Positions 24,404-33,291 of a stretch of DNA of 64,000 nucleotides are shown here, piece after piece (position 1 is the stretch's first letter; every line of letters begins with the position of its first letter). A model generated the notes under the pieces. That model was not told the DNA's origin and searched no databases. It saw only the letters and a program-made list of their open reading frames with translations. This DNA comes from CALGKJ01 sp049322695 (GTDB lineage Bacteria; Bacillota; Clostridia; Lutisporales; Lutisporaceae), in the NCBI GenBank assembly GCA_049322695.1, contig JBMORW010000009.1, positions 59,697 through 123,696 of the forward strand, written 5' to 3'. The position numbers were made by a program, and so were the translations under genes.

Positions 24404-25186
24404 TTGAGTTCAGGCTTGTATTCCATGAATAAGAGAGACTTTGATATAACCTTTGACCCCAAAAGAGTCAAACCCTATGGGGACACCATGAATGACGGAA
24501 AGGTGCAGCTCAGCTTTACACTGCCCATAAAAGCAGATGAGACAGCCAAGGAAGCGGCCAAGCTGTATGCCATGAAAATGGGCTTGGAGGAGCCGAGTGT
24601 TGTTCATATGGCTGATCTTGGCGTGGGCTATTCCTTTTTTGTAGTATTCGGCAGCTGCGTTCATACAATAGATGTTACCGACATAAAGGTTGCCAAGGTA
24701 GAAAGCTCTGTTATGAACATGCATGAGGTGGATGATTTTATTAGAGCCAACATTGGCAGAAAAGTAGTTGTGATTGGCGCCAGCACAGGAACTGATGCTC
24801 ATACCGTCGGTATCGATGCCATAATGAACATGAAGGGCTATGCAGGGCATTACGGACTGGAAAGATATGATATGATTGAAGCCTATAATCTCGGAAGCCA
24901 GGTACCCAATGAGGAGCTCATTAAAAAGGCAGTGGAGCTGAATGCAGATGCACTTTTGGTATCACAGACAGTTACTCAAAAGAACGTGCATGTACAGAAC
25001 ATGACTAATCTTATAGAACTGCTTGAGGCAGAAGGGCTGAGAGACAAGTTCATAGTCATTTGCGGAGGACCCAGAATCTCCCATGAGCTGGCAAAGGAGC
25101 TCGGCTATGATGCAGGCTTCGGTGCAGGCTCCTATGCAGAAGACGTAGCATCATATGTAGTGCAGGAAATGGTAAACAGGAAATAA
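24404..25186 (+). CDS. kamE: Lysine 5,6-aminomutase beta subunit
   Basis: The small subunit that holds both cofactors. I use TTG 24404, eight bases after AAAGGAG, giving 260 aa. With this start the cobalamin-ligand His in TDAHTVGID is residue 133 and the Lys in MNMKGYAG is residue 144. These are exactly the numbers known for the Clostridium sticklandii enzyme (His133 for B12, Lys144 for PLP), which supports the start. An upstream in-frame extension comes from a repeat element. It is the last gene of the operon, followed by a strong terminator. Confidence 0.97.
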   Translation: MSSGLYSMNKRDFDITFDPKRVKPYGDTMNDGKVQLSFTLPIKADETAKEAAKLYAMKMGLEEPSVVHMADLGVGYSFFVVFGSCVHTIDVTDIKVAKVESSVMNMHEVDDFIRANIGRKVVVIGASTGTDAHTVGIDAIMNMKGYAGHYGLERYDMIEAYNLGSQVPNEELIKKAVELNADALLVSQTVTQKNVHVQNMTNLIELLEAEGLRDKFIVICGGPRISHELAKELGYDAGFGAGSYAEDVASYVVQEMVNRK

Positions 25187-25190
25187 AAAT

Positions 25191-25221
25191 AAGCTCGGTG
25201 GATTCACCGAGCTTTTGTTTC
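25191..25221. terminator. Bidirectional terminator between kamE and the PKD gene
   Basis: AAGCTCGGTG (25191-25200) pairs with CACCGAGCTT (25205-25214). T-rich sequence follows on the plus strand, and ATTTTTATTT follows on the minus strand, so both convergent transcripts may end here. Confidence 0.9.
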
Positions 25222-25300
25222 GAGTTACGGATTGCGGGTTGCGAGAATCAGATTGACTTCGAAGCGAAAATATAGTACTCGTAACTCGCAACTGAAGTAA
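25217..25300. repeat. Heptad-type inverted repeat
   Basis: The left arm is TTCGAGTTACGGATTGCGGG and the right arm is ACTCGTAACTCGCAACTG, with core CTTCGAAG. It lies between the shared terminator and the end of the minus-strand gene. Confidence 0.85.
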
Positions 25301-25309
25301 ACCTCTGGT

Positions 25310-26527
25310 TTACTTTGCATCATTCGGTTCTGTTGATGTTCCGTCCGATGGAGGTATATCCTGCTTTTCCGCCACAGATATTTCTATGCTGTAGGTGTCG
25401 CTTATGGTTCCATTGCTGTCCTTGACTGTAAGGTTTATTGTATACTTACCGGCTTCACTGAATGTATATTTTGCTGTTTGCTCGTTTGCAAACAGTGATT
25501 TCATTCCATTTTCGCGCCCTATGGTCCATTCGTAGCTCTTTATTGAATCGCCCTGATCGGGATCGCTGGATTCACTGACAAATATTACCTCATCCCCAAC
25601 CTCGACCTTACTCTTGCTGGCTGTAAACCTTGCATTGGGCTTATGATTCTCGCCGGGCTTGTTAACTGCCTGAGTGTCGCTGCCTGTCGGCAGAATATTT
25701 CTTATAAAAGGAGAGTGAGCCAGCTGCCATATACCCGCTATTATACCTACTAATATCAGAAGTGCTACGGTCCTTCTAAAATAGTATACTGATTTTCTCA
25801 GTTTAGCCTTCTTTATATTTTTCATTATTTGCTTATCTACCGAGCTGCTGTCAATAAATGTCGAATAGAGCAGGGACGCCTTGAAGTCCTTGTGAACTTG
25901 CGCAAAGCTGTCATACTGTCCATCATAGCATTTTTTCAATATGGCATATATGCTTGGCGGTATGTTGTCCTTGTCTGCTTCCAATGTCGCATCAGGTGTA
26001 TTTGCAAACAAAGCACACAATATGTCTGCAGCCCTTCTTATTGTTGCTTTGCTGTCCGCATTAAGATCCTCTGACTTCGGCTTGAAGTTGACATTCAGAC
26101 AAATGCTCTTTCTGCCTATTACTGACAGGCATTCGGGATTGCAGAATATGTGCCTTAATATGGGATTCATGCCATCAAGCTTAGAGAAGTAAGAAAGAAA
26201 GTTTTCTGCTATGTACATTTTATCACTTAATCTGAGACTGTTTTCGGAGAGATAGCTGCCAAAAAGAGAGCCTTCACATACCTTGCCTACAATATACAGC
26301 TTGGAGTCAACATAAAAAGCCTCAACAAAATTACTCATTGGGACAATTGTCTGAGTATCAAAGCAGCCCTTCAAGCATAGACTCATGCCCTCATCTATAA
26401 TTTCGTTAATAATAAGCTTGGTATTGCCACACTCTGTTATGTCTTCGGCGATATATATTTTTTGGATTTCGTCAGAATAAAGTGTATCAAGTACACCATA
26501 TTGCTCTCTTATTGTAAGATTCTCCAT
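25310..26527 (-). CDS. Membrane protein: kinase-like cytoplasmic part plus PKD domain
   Basis: A 405-aa protein not recognised as a named family. The N-terminal 230 residues are soluble. Their pattern (LIINEIIDEGMSL strand, then VGKVCEGSLFGSYL, a helix pair, and RRAADILCALFAN plus SIYAILKKCYDG helices) resembles a degenerate protein-kinase fold with no HRD or DFG motifs. A basic stretch and one membrane helix follow (about 250-268, ALLILVGIIAGIWQLA). A PKD domain closes the protein (about 297-385, ending SEAGKYTINLTVKDSNG). It could report the state of the outer layer to the inside. RBS GAGGTGG precedes the start. It is single and convergent with the kam operon. Confidence 0.65.
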   Translation of the reverse strand: MENLTIREQYGVLDTLYSDEIQKIYIAEDITECGNTKLIINEIIDEGMSLCLKGCFDTQTIVPMSNFVEAFYVDSKLYIVGKVCEGSLFGSYLSENSLRLSDKMYIAENFLSYFSKLDGMNPILRHIFCNPECLSVIGRKSICLNVNFKPKSEDLNADSKATIRRAADILCALFANTPDATLEADKDNIPPSIYAILKKCYDGQYDSFAQVHKDFKASLLYSTFIDSSSVDKQIMKNIKKAKLRKSVYYFRRTVALLILVGIIAGIWQLAHSPFIRNILPTGSDTQAVNKPGENHKPNARFTASKSKVEVGDEVIFVSESSDPDQGDSIKSYEWTIGRENGMKSLFANEQTAKYTFSEAGKYTINLTVKDSNGTISDTYSIEISVAEKQDIPPSDGTSTEPNDAK

Positions 26528-26579
26528 AAAACCACCTCAGCCTACATAATTCTACATAAAGCAGTTTTTTCCTTTTTTT

Positions 26580-26605
26580 AGTCAAATTATTTTGAAAATA
26601 ATTTG
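26580..26605 (-). promoter_or_regulatory. -35-like hexamer with overlapping palindrome for PKD gene
   Basis: On the minus strand TTGACT (complement of 26580-26585) overlaps a perfect palindrome with 11-bp arms, AAATTATTTT and its inverse around a central G (26583-26605). The -10 is unclear. The palindrome is a candidate operator. Confidence 0.35.
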
Positions 26606-26607
26606 CA

Positions 26608-26700
26608 GCAGCCAGTCACTAGTTTTTAAAATCACATGTGATTCATTATAGTATTTGCCATGAAGCAACTCTTGATTGCCGGTGGCTGGCGACAATGCTT
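26608..26700. repeat. Heptad-family element, diverged
   Basis: GCAGCCAGTCACTAG at the left and GCCGGTGGCTGGCGAC at the right enclose a spacer with ATGAAGCAAC. The arms are weak inverses, which suggests decay. Confidence 0.55.
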
Positions 26701-26763
26701 TTTTATATCTATATGGTAAATTTTACCATATAGATATAAAAAAAGTGCACCTTTTCAAGGTGC
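26701..26763. promoter_or_regulatory. 41-bp perfect palindrome followed by second hairpin
   Basis: Bases 26701-26741 are a perfect palindrome with 20-bp arms around a central T (inner ATGGTAAATTTTACCAT). GCACCTT (26747-26753) and AAGGTGC (26757-26763) form another small hairpin directly after it. These may be terminators or binding sites. The half site TTACCAT recurs at 27176. Confidence 0.55.
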
Positions 26764-27089
26764 GATATGAGTGGGGTTAACGATTGTGTGTCTCTATTAA
26801 CTGTGAGACATTCAGGGGTTAAATACATGTTAATTATAATATACAAAGAATGAATATGCAAGAGATTTTTGAAAAAAAAATCAAAAAATTTTTAACAAAA
26901 ATGAGCACTAAATTAGATGGCCATTTAATTTAATTTTTATAAAACCTCCTAGTTTCAATATATTTACAAAAGGTCGATTATACCCCGTTTTTATAATATT
27001 TAAAAAAAATTCACAATTTATGCATAATATCCTGTATAATTATACAAACACACTGCATAAAAGTCGAAAAAGCGACAGAAAGCATCAAA
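26764..27089. other. AT-rich intergenic region, no gene seen
   Basis: No coding frame or known RNA is supported. It holds poly-A/T tracts and a near-palindrome centred at 26920/26921 (TTAGATGG / CCATTTAA). It separates the minus-strand PKD gene from the surface-protein operon. Confidence 0.5.
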
Positions 27090-27125
27090 AGATGCTGCCA
27101 CCAGCCGCCGGCAGTAGGTAAAGTC
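27090..27125. repeat. Short GC-rich member of the repeat family
   Basis: GCTGCCACCAGCCGCCGGCA resembles the copy after the S41 protease gene (CCACCAGCCGCCAGCA at 39260). A further fragment, GCTGGCAGCCGATAGCCGC, lies at 27286-27304. Confidence 0.5.
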
Positions 27126-27175
27126 CACGATAATGTAATAACTTGGAATATTAATATTGTATTACAAATGAACAA

Positions 27176-27201
27176 ATTACCATGGTAATTGTGGTATAAT
27201 T
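27176..27201 (+). promoter_or_regulatory. Extended -10 promoter with overlapping operator-like palindrome
   Basis: TATAAT at 27196-27201 is preceded by TGG (extended -10). A perfect 16-bp palindrome AATTACCATGGTAATT (27176-27191) covers the spacer and the -35 zone. This is a good candidate for a regulated promoter of the surface operon, with a leader of about 130 bases. Confidence 0.6.
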
Positions 27202-27340
27202 TATATATTAATCATAATCTAATGAAAATGCAGAAAAATGACGATATAAGAAAGGGGTAGGCTAACTATTAACAGGGTTAATAGCTGGCAGCCGATAGCC
27301 GCTCATAAGGAATACATATAATCAAATGGAGGTACCTTAT

Positions 27341-30300
27341 ATGAATATAAGAGCTCAAAAGCATAAAAGATTATTAGCTTCAATCGTCATATTGACTATG
27401 CTTTTTTCCGCCTTTTCAGGAATAATTGTTGTTTATGCCGCACCTGGCGTAACCAGTATAAGGTATGAAAGAGTAAGAGAGAATACTGCCTTTGGGCCGA
27501 CAGAAAATAACAGACTCATCATATACGGAAATGAGTTCAGCGAGCCTAAGGTTAAGGCAGGTATGGTATCGGAAATACCTCTGCCTATTAATGAAGGCTT
27601 GTCAAATGAAGATATGATTGTCATAGATGATCAGGAAGCATTGGATTTGATAGAAGGTATCCCTAATAAAATATTGGTGCTTAACGAAGGCACTGTTGAT
27701 ATTTCAGGGGGAGGAATTGATTTTGACCTTACAAGTATACCTACTGTAAGCAGTACCTCCACAAGCAAGGTATATAAGGATGATCCGCTTGTTATAGGAG
27801 GCTTTGGCTTTAACTCCCTATCAATAGTAAACGATACACTATCTATTTCAGGTACTTCATACCTGCTTAATGACGGAACAGCCAACATTGAGAATGACTC
27901 TACCATAAGAGTGCCAAACGTCAAGGCACCTCTCAATACAGGTCTGAGCAGTGTAGGTATTACAAGAAAGCTGGGTGGAGACCCAAAATATCAGATAGTA
28001 TCCATACTGAAGAACAGCATCAGAGTAGTAAGCGAAATACAGGGAATCGAAATAGAGCGTATAGACCCCAACTCAGGTCCAAAGAACAAGAATAATATAA
28101 TAAGCATATACGGCAAACCTGGACTTGCAAATTTCAACAGCAGCATGAGAGTTTTTATTGATGAGCCGGCTATTGCCGATATAGAGGCTGTCAATAAAGG
28201 TACAATCATGGACGACCAGGGTAACGTAATAGGTCTTAAGGTGGAGCTGCCTACCAGGAGTCTTGCTGGCTCAGTCGATTTACTGCTGACAACGCCTGAC
28301 ATGGGAAGTGAATTTTCCATACCTAATGCTTTTGTATATCTGGATTTGGGTAACTACCTGTCCATTGACGAGCCGGGAGGAATAAGCCCGACCTATAAGA
28401 AAGAAACGGAATACAAGCCTGTTACAATAAAAGGACGAAATATAGGCTACTTCTATGAAGGTGCCTATGACAAGATAAGTAACGTAACCACTCCTCCGGA
28501 TACACTGATAAAGTATGCAAGCTATCTGAGCTTTACAGACCCCGCATCATATAAGGTTAAATATAATGCTATCTATAATGGCTCTGTGCCTGTCACAATA
28601 ATAAGGGAGATTCAGGTGTTCATAGACCAGCCTGCAGAAATATTGGACAGTCCGGTTCCCACCTTTACCCGGGATAAGGATACTATTACAGTGCTTCCAA
28701 AGGATGTTACCACCAACGAGGACAAGAAGGTAAATGTAATAATTCAGACTACCACTACAGTTTTTGATGAGACCAATCCTTTGGATTTGAAGGTTTATTA
28801 CAATAGAAACGAAGAATATATAGTCACAGACGGCTTTACTTATATTCCCAATGAGCTTGCTCCTTCCATCACAGCAGTTACACCTGAATATGGTCCAAAG
28901 GACAGGGAAATATACATGACCATATTCGGTACACAGTTCCAGGTGTTGGAGGATGGCTCTCTGCCAAGTGTTAGGATAGGCGGTAGAACAATTACCGACA
29001 TAAAGGTATATGATGACAGAAACAGGTTAGTGGACGGAAAGGTAATAGCTCTTGGCAACAAAATCAAGCTTAAGATGACACCGCCAACTCCCGTCGAGGC
29101 TTCCCTTGATGGGGCTGTGGATGTGGTGGTTACGAATCCGAGCGGAGGTCAGGCAACTCTGGTAAACGGCTTTGAGTTCAGAAATCCTGATGCAATATCC
29201 AGACCTGCCGAGAAGATGCCCGTAATGTCAGAAATAAAGCTCCCCATAGCAGATATAAGAGGTGGAGTTGAAAGCGGTGAAACAGTTAAAATCACAGGTG
29301 CCAATTTTGACACCTCTGCAGATACAAACCACAGAGTTATCATAACCATAGACGGCGAATATGCAGAAATAGAAGGAAAGGTTTCTTCGGACGGAAAGAA
29401 TGTAACCATTATTCCACCACCCGGAACAGTCCCTGGGATGACAAAGCTGCAGCTGATCAATGAGGACGGTTCTATGGCAAGTGAAGATTTTGAATACAGG
29501 CTGGTTACCTCTGCACCAAAAATTACCCAGATAGTCCCTGATAGAGGAGGTAAAGGCACGAAGCTTGTAATAAAGGGTGAGGATTTTCTGATGCCGGATT
29601 TAAGCGTTCCTCCTGATGACCCTCGCAGAAAGGGCTCGGTAGTGCTTTTGAACGGCATTGAGCTTAACGCTTACAATTATCTGCCCGCAGGTACTGTTAC
29701 AGAGGTTGGAGGCTCAATATACTTCAACGGAACCTATGACCCTGACGGAGCAGGCTCCGAACCGGCATACCTGCTGAACGGGGAAATGGTAAAGGTACAG
29801 GATATAACCACCATATATGTGGATGTACCGGACAAGTTCTACAGCTTCCTGGCAGGCAGCGCGCCATACCTTACCCACACCAATGTGCCTCTGGGAGATC
29901 TGACAGTTGAGGTTCTCAATCCCGACGGTGCGAAGACAAAGGAAAATTTCGAGTTTAAATATATGAATCCGGCTACCATCCCGACCATTGACAGCGTAAA
30001 CGGGGTAGTTCCCAGCAGTGGCTCCATAAACGGCGGTACGATAGTCACCATAAAGGGTACAAACTTCAAGCAGAATAATATTAAGGTTTATTTCGGCTCA
30101 GAGCAATCAGAAAATATACAGTTTATAAACGCCACAGAAATAAGAGCTCTGGTGCCTGTATACCCATATCCTCTTCCGGAGGATACCGACCAGCTGGCAG
30201 TGCCTGTAATGGTAATGAACTATGATGGCGGTGCAGCGGTAAAGGATAACGGCTTTACCTACAGGATACCGGGTAGTAATCCTGTAATAGAATCACTTTC

Positions 30301-33166
30301 CCCTAATAAGGGAAGTGCTGCAGGCAATGAGGAGGTTGTAATCAGAGGTACCGACTTCAGAAGGAGCCCGGACGGCTCAGTTCTGCCCAAAGTATACTTC
30401 AACGGTAAGGAAGCGCAGGTCACCTGGTACGGCAACAGCAATGTCAGTGAAATACTGACTGTAGTGACTCCTCCCAGCACTGAATCGGGACCTGTTGATG
30501 TAGTTATCGTCAACTTTGATTCAGGCTCATATACGTTTAAAAGCTTTACCTATGAAAAGTCGTCTCCTAACATTACAGGATTGACGCCTGACAAAATAAG
30601 CAAGCTGGGCAATGTAAAGATGCAGATTAATGGCACCAACTTCAAAAAATCAGACTTTACAAGCCTGACCAACAATCCGTTGGAGCTTGTTAACAGGCAT
30701 ACCAGTACTCCGGTAGCTGCAAGCACTGTGATTGATACACTGGTTGTCTTCGGAGACAACACCACAGGAGATGTGAAGTCCATCGATACAGTAATAGGAC
30801 CTTTTGAAACAGTAATGGATAACCTGAAAATAGAGTACAGAACCGAAGCGGCAGGAGTTGCCAAGGTAAAGATTGTCAAAGCCTCCGACGGAGCTGTGGT
30901 CAAGCAGGAAACAGACATAGAAGTGGGAAGCTCCCACCTGTTTATAGTCAACGGGCCTCAGGACCTTGGAGACACAACCATAGCTGATGAAGGTATATTG
31001 GTTGAGGTAACACCAAACCAGGTAATAGTGACAAGAAGAATAGCTCCCTATGCAAAATGGGAAAACAACGGATTGCAGCTTACTGTTAAATCTCCTCCCG
31101 TTAATATAATTGGGACGAGAAAGGTATATGTTATCAACAGCGATAAAGGAACAGCTTCCTTTAATGTTAACATAACCAACCCTGCAAGTAATCCGCAGAT
31201 AACCTATATTTCGCCGAGAAACAAGGTTAAGAGAGATTCGGGCATTATCGATTACACAACAGAAAACAAGAATCTTGACAAAGAATATTACAGCTATGTG
31301 CCTATAGATGGAGGCACCTTCATAACTATAAACGGTTCCGACTTCAGAAAGAATGTCAAGGTATATATAGATAATAAGCCGGCTGAGATACTGAGCAGGT
31401 CAATTAATGAGGATCAGCTGGTGATAAAGGTGCCAAAGGGCACTGAGGCTGACACTGACAGATTGTATAGAGTAGTGGTGGTCAATGAGGATGGAGGCTC
31501 AACAGACTCCACTTCAATGCCGAAGCCTCATTATGTAGTATACAAGAAGCCTTCCAGTACACCGATTATAGAGAAGGTACTTCCGGATATGACTTCTGCA
31601 AGAGGACAGAACACTGTAAAAATAACAGGAGACGACTTCAGGTCAGGCATTAAGGTATTTATTGACGGTGTAGAGAGTCCTCAGGTAATAGTAGTAAATT
31701 ACAGGGAGCTTTCCGTAAGGATTCCTGCAAATCTTACCTTCGGCAAAAAGGTTGTACAGGTTATGAACACGGATTACGGCTTCTATGAGAAAAAGGATGC
31801 ACTGACTATTATCAGCTCGCCTGAAATCAATGAGGTATATGACTACAGAGGCTATAAGATGAGTGATATTGTGTTCTCCATAGAAGGCGGACAGACCATA
31901 AAGCTTCTGGGCAAGGACTTTGTGGAAGGCGCTGAGGTAATAGTCGGAGGAATAATGAAGCCTGAGAGTGAGCTTGCAGAAGGAGAGACAGGTATAGAAT
32001 GCTACAATATCAATGATACTCCCATGGTAATAGTAGGAGGACAAAAGGCTACCGACGTAGAGGTTGAAGGAAGTACAATGCTTACCTTTAAGACACCGGC
32101 CGCAAAGGTAGGAGATACAAGCATTATAGTCCTCAACAAGGATGGCGGTGTAAGCAATGTAATAAGCGGAAGCTACCAAAAGCCATATCCTGATTCGCCT
32201 TCGGGTTTGACAGTAGAGGTTGTTGATGCAGATACCCTAAAAATAGAATGGGATAAAATAGAAGAAACAAAATATTATGAAGTATATGTCTCCATAAGCA
32301 AAAACGGAGATCCCAACAGCAGCTACAAATATCTTGGAAGCATAGTGCCCTATGCAGTTACAGATACAAGACTGAGAAGCTACATTGACGGACTTGAGGC
32401 AGGTACCTGGTACAGTATCAGACTGAAATCCGTTAACTCCTACGGAGCATCCAAATTCTCGGCTGCATCAAAATATATAAGAACAAGTGAAATAAAGACA
32501 GGCTTAAGCTATCAGGATATTGTAAATGCGGAAAAGCAGTATGAAGAAAACGACGATATACAGATAGGCGGCAATATGCTGAACTATGTAGTGGGTGAAA
32601 AATCAATAGGAAACTACGGAACAGGCTTGGTAGTATATTTTGATGAGCCTTCATACAGCTCACTTAATCCAAAATCAGTCGAAATCAACTTTGAATTGAT
32701 AAAAAAATATCCGAATAATGATATAAGGATAAACGAAAAGGGAATCAAAATAACCATGCTGGCCAATAACCTCATGGTAGAGGAAATGTATGAGGTAGAT
32801 ACCACAAAGCATTCAGACTCCAAGATTTCCCTTACTCTCAACAAGCAGCTGGGCTCAAAGGGAGACGAAATAAGGCTCAGAGTGCCCGCCGGCTACAAGC
32901 TCATTACGGATCCATTCAGGATAAAGCTTGAAATGCAGGTGGAAAAGGAAAAAACAGAAATACTGAGCTTTAATGGAGCCATAGAACTCCTGCTGAGCTA
33001 CTCGGAAGACAAGAAGAAGCTTTACCCCGGAGGAATCTATGTGGCCTTCTATAATTCAGCCAGCAAGACCATGGAGATACTCACCACCACAGAAGCAGAA
33101 AGCGCCTCACAATCCTCAGTAACCAGAACAGGGGAATATATGCTGGTGGGAAAGATGAAAAAGTAG
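27341..33166 (+). CDS. Giant IPT/TIG-repeat surface protein with FN3 domain
   Basis: ATG 27341 is used because GGAGG (27329-27333) lies eight bases before it; an in-frame ATG at 27326 overlaps that SD. The 1941-aa product has a signal peptide (cleavage probably after VVYAA near residue 34). It then has a long series of IPT/TIG immunoglobulin-like domains with repeated starts such as PSITAVTPEYGPKD, PKITQIVPDRGGKG, PTIDSVNG, PVIESLSPNKGS and PIIEKVLPDMTS, each followed by an ITGxxF strand. An FN3 domain lies at about 1615-1710, and the last 230 residues form an unassigned beta-rich domain. It has no SLH or LPxTG anchor, so it may be held by the SLH proteins encoded downstream. Confidence 0.85.
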   Translation: MNIRAQKHKRLLASIVILTMLFSAFSGIIVVYAAPGVTSIRYERVRENTAFGPTENNRLIIYGNEFSEPKVKAGMVSEIPLPINEGLSNEDMIVIDDQEALDLIEGIPNKILVLNEGTVDISGGGIDFDLTSIPTVSSTSTSKVYKDDPLVIGGFGFNSLSIVNDTLSISGTSYLLNDGTANIENDSTIRVPNVKAPLNTGLSSVGITRKLGGDPKYQIVSILKNSIRVVSEIQGIEIERIDPNSGPKNKNNIISIYGKPGLANFNSSMRVFIDEPAIADIEAVNKGTIMDDQGNVIGLKVELPTRSLAGSVDLLLTTPDMGSEFSIPNAFVYLDLGNYLSIDEPGGISPTYKKETEYKPVTIKGRNIGYFYEGAYDKISNVTTPPDTLIKYASYLSFTDPASYKVKYNAIYNGSVPVTIIREIQVFIDQPAEILDSPVPTFTRDKDTITVLPKDVTTNEDKKVNVIIQTTTTVFDETNPLDLKVYYNRNEEYIVTDGFTYIPNELAPSITAVTPEYGPKDREIYMTIFGTQFQVLEDGSLPSVRIGGRTITDIKVYDDRNRLVDGKVIALGNKIKLKMTPPTPVEASLDGAVDVVVTNPSGGQATLVNGFEFRNPDAISRPAEKMPVMSEIKLPIADIRGGVESGETVKITGANFDTSADTNHRVIITIDGEYAEIEGKVSSDGKNVTIIPPPGTVPGMTKLQLINEDGSMASEDFEYRLVTSAPKITQIVPDRGGKGTKLVIKGEDFLMPDLSVPPDDPRRKGSVVLLNGIELNAYNYLPAGTVTEVGGSIYFNGTYDPDGAGSEPAYLLNGEMVKVQDITTIYVDVPDKFYSFLAGSAPYLTHTNVPLGDLTVEVLNPDGAKTKENFEFKYMNPATIPTIDSVNGVVPSSGSINGGTIVTIKGTNFKQNNIKVYFGSEQSENIQFINATEIRALVPVYPYPLPEDTDQLAVPVMVMNYDGGAAVKDNGFTYRIPGSNPVIESLSPNKGSAAGNEEVVIRGTDFRRSPDGSVLPKVYFNGKEAQVTWYGNSNVSEILTVVTPPSTESGPVDVVIVNFDSGSYTFKSFTYEKSSPNITGLTPDKISKLGNVKMQINGTNFKKSDFTSLTNNPLELVNRHTSTPVAASTVIDTLVVFGDNTTGDVKSIDTVIGPFETVMDNLKIEYRTEAAGVAKVKIVKASDGAVVKQETDIEVGSSHLFIVNGPQDLGDTTIADEGILVEVTPNQVIVTRRIAPYAKWENNGLQLTVKSPPVNIIGTRKVYVINSDKGTASFNVNITNPASNPQITYISPRNKVKRDSGIIDYTTENKNLDKEYYSYVPIDGGTFITINGSDFRKNVKVYIDNKPAEILSRSINEDQLVIKVPKGTEADTDRLYRVVVVNEDGGSTDSTSMPKPHYVVYKKPSSTPIIEKVLPDMTSARGQNTVKITGDDFRSGIKVFIDGVESPQVIVVNYRELSVRIPANLTFGKKVVQVMNTDYGFYEKKDALTIISSPEINEVYDYRGYKMSDIVFSIEGGQTIKLLGKDFVEGAEVIVGGIMKPESELAEGETGIECYNINDTPMVIVGGQKATDVEVEGSTMLTFKTPAAKVGDTSIIVLNKDGGVSNVISGSYQKPYPDSPSGLTVEVVDADTLKIEWDKIEETKYYEVYVSISKNGDPNSSYKYLGSIVPYAVTDTRLRSYIDGLEAGTWYSIRLKSVNSYGASKFSAASKYIRTSEIKTGLSYQDIVNAEKQYEENDDIQIGGNMLNYVVGEKSIGNYGTGLVVYFDEPSYSSLNPKSVEINFELIKKYPNNDIRINEKGIKITMLANNLMVEEMYEVDTTKHSDSKISLTLNKQLGSKGDEIRLRVPAGYKLITDPFRIKLEMQVEKEKTEILSFNGAIELLLSYSEDKKKLYPGGIYVAFYNSASKTMEILTTTEAESASQSSVTRTGEYMLVGKMKK

Positions 33167-33169
33167 ATA

Positions 33170-33275
33170 ATAGTTGCGTGGGCACTCTTCGAGTGCATCG
33201 AGTTGCGAGTTGCGAGCAAAGACCAGCATAGCCGCACTTAAATCTCGTAACCCGTAACCCGAAACTCGTAACGTG
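33170..33275. repeat. Heptad-type inverted repeat inside surface operon
   Basis: The left arm is CGAGTTGCGAGTTGCGAG and the right arm is CTCGTAACCCGTAACCCG, followed by AAACTCGTAAC. This is the clearest 7-bp period of the CGTAACC class. Confidence 0.9.
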
Positions 33276-33291
33276 TTAAGGATGTGATTCA

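Noticed and set aside
26764..26830. Possible riboswitch in the leader between the PKD gene and the surface operon
   Set aside because: The small hairpin and GGGGTTAA words do not match any riboswitch core I know, and a promoter lies downstream of it.
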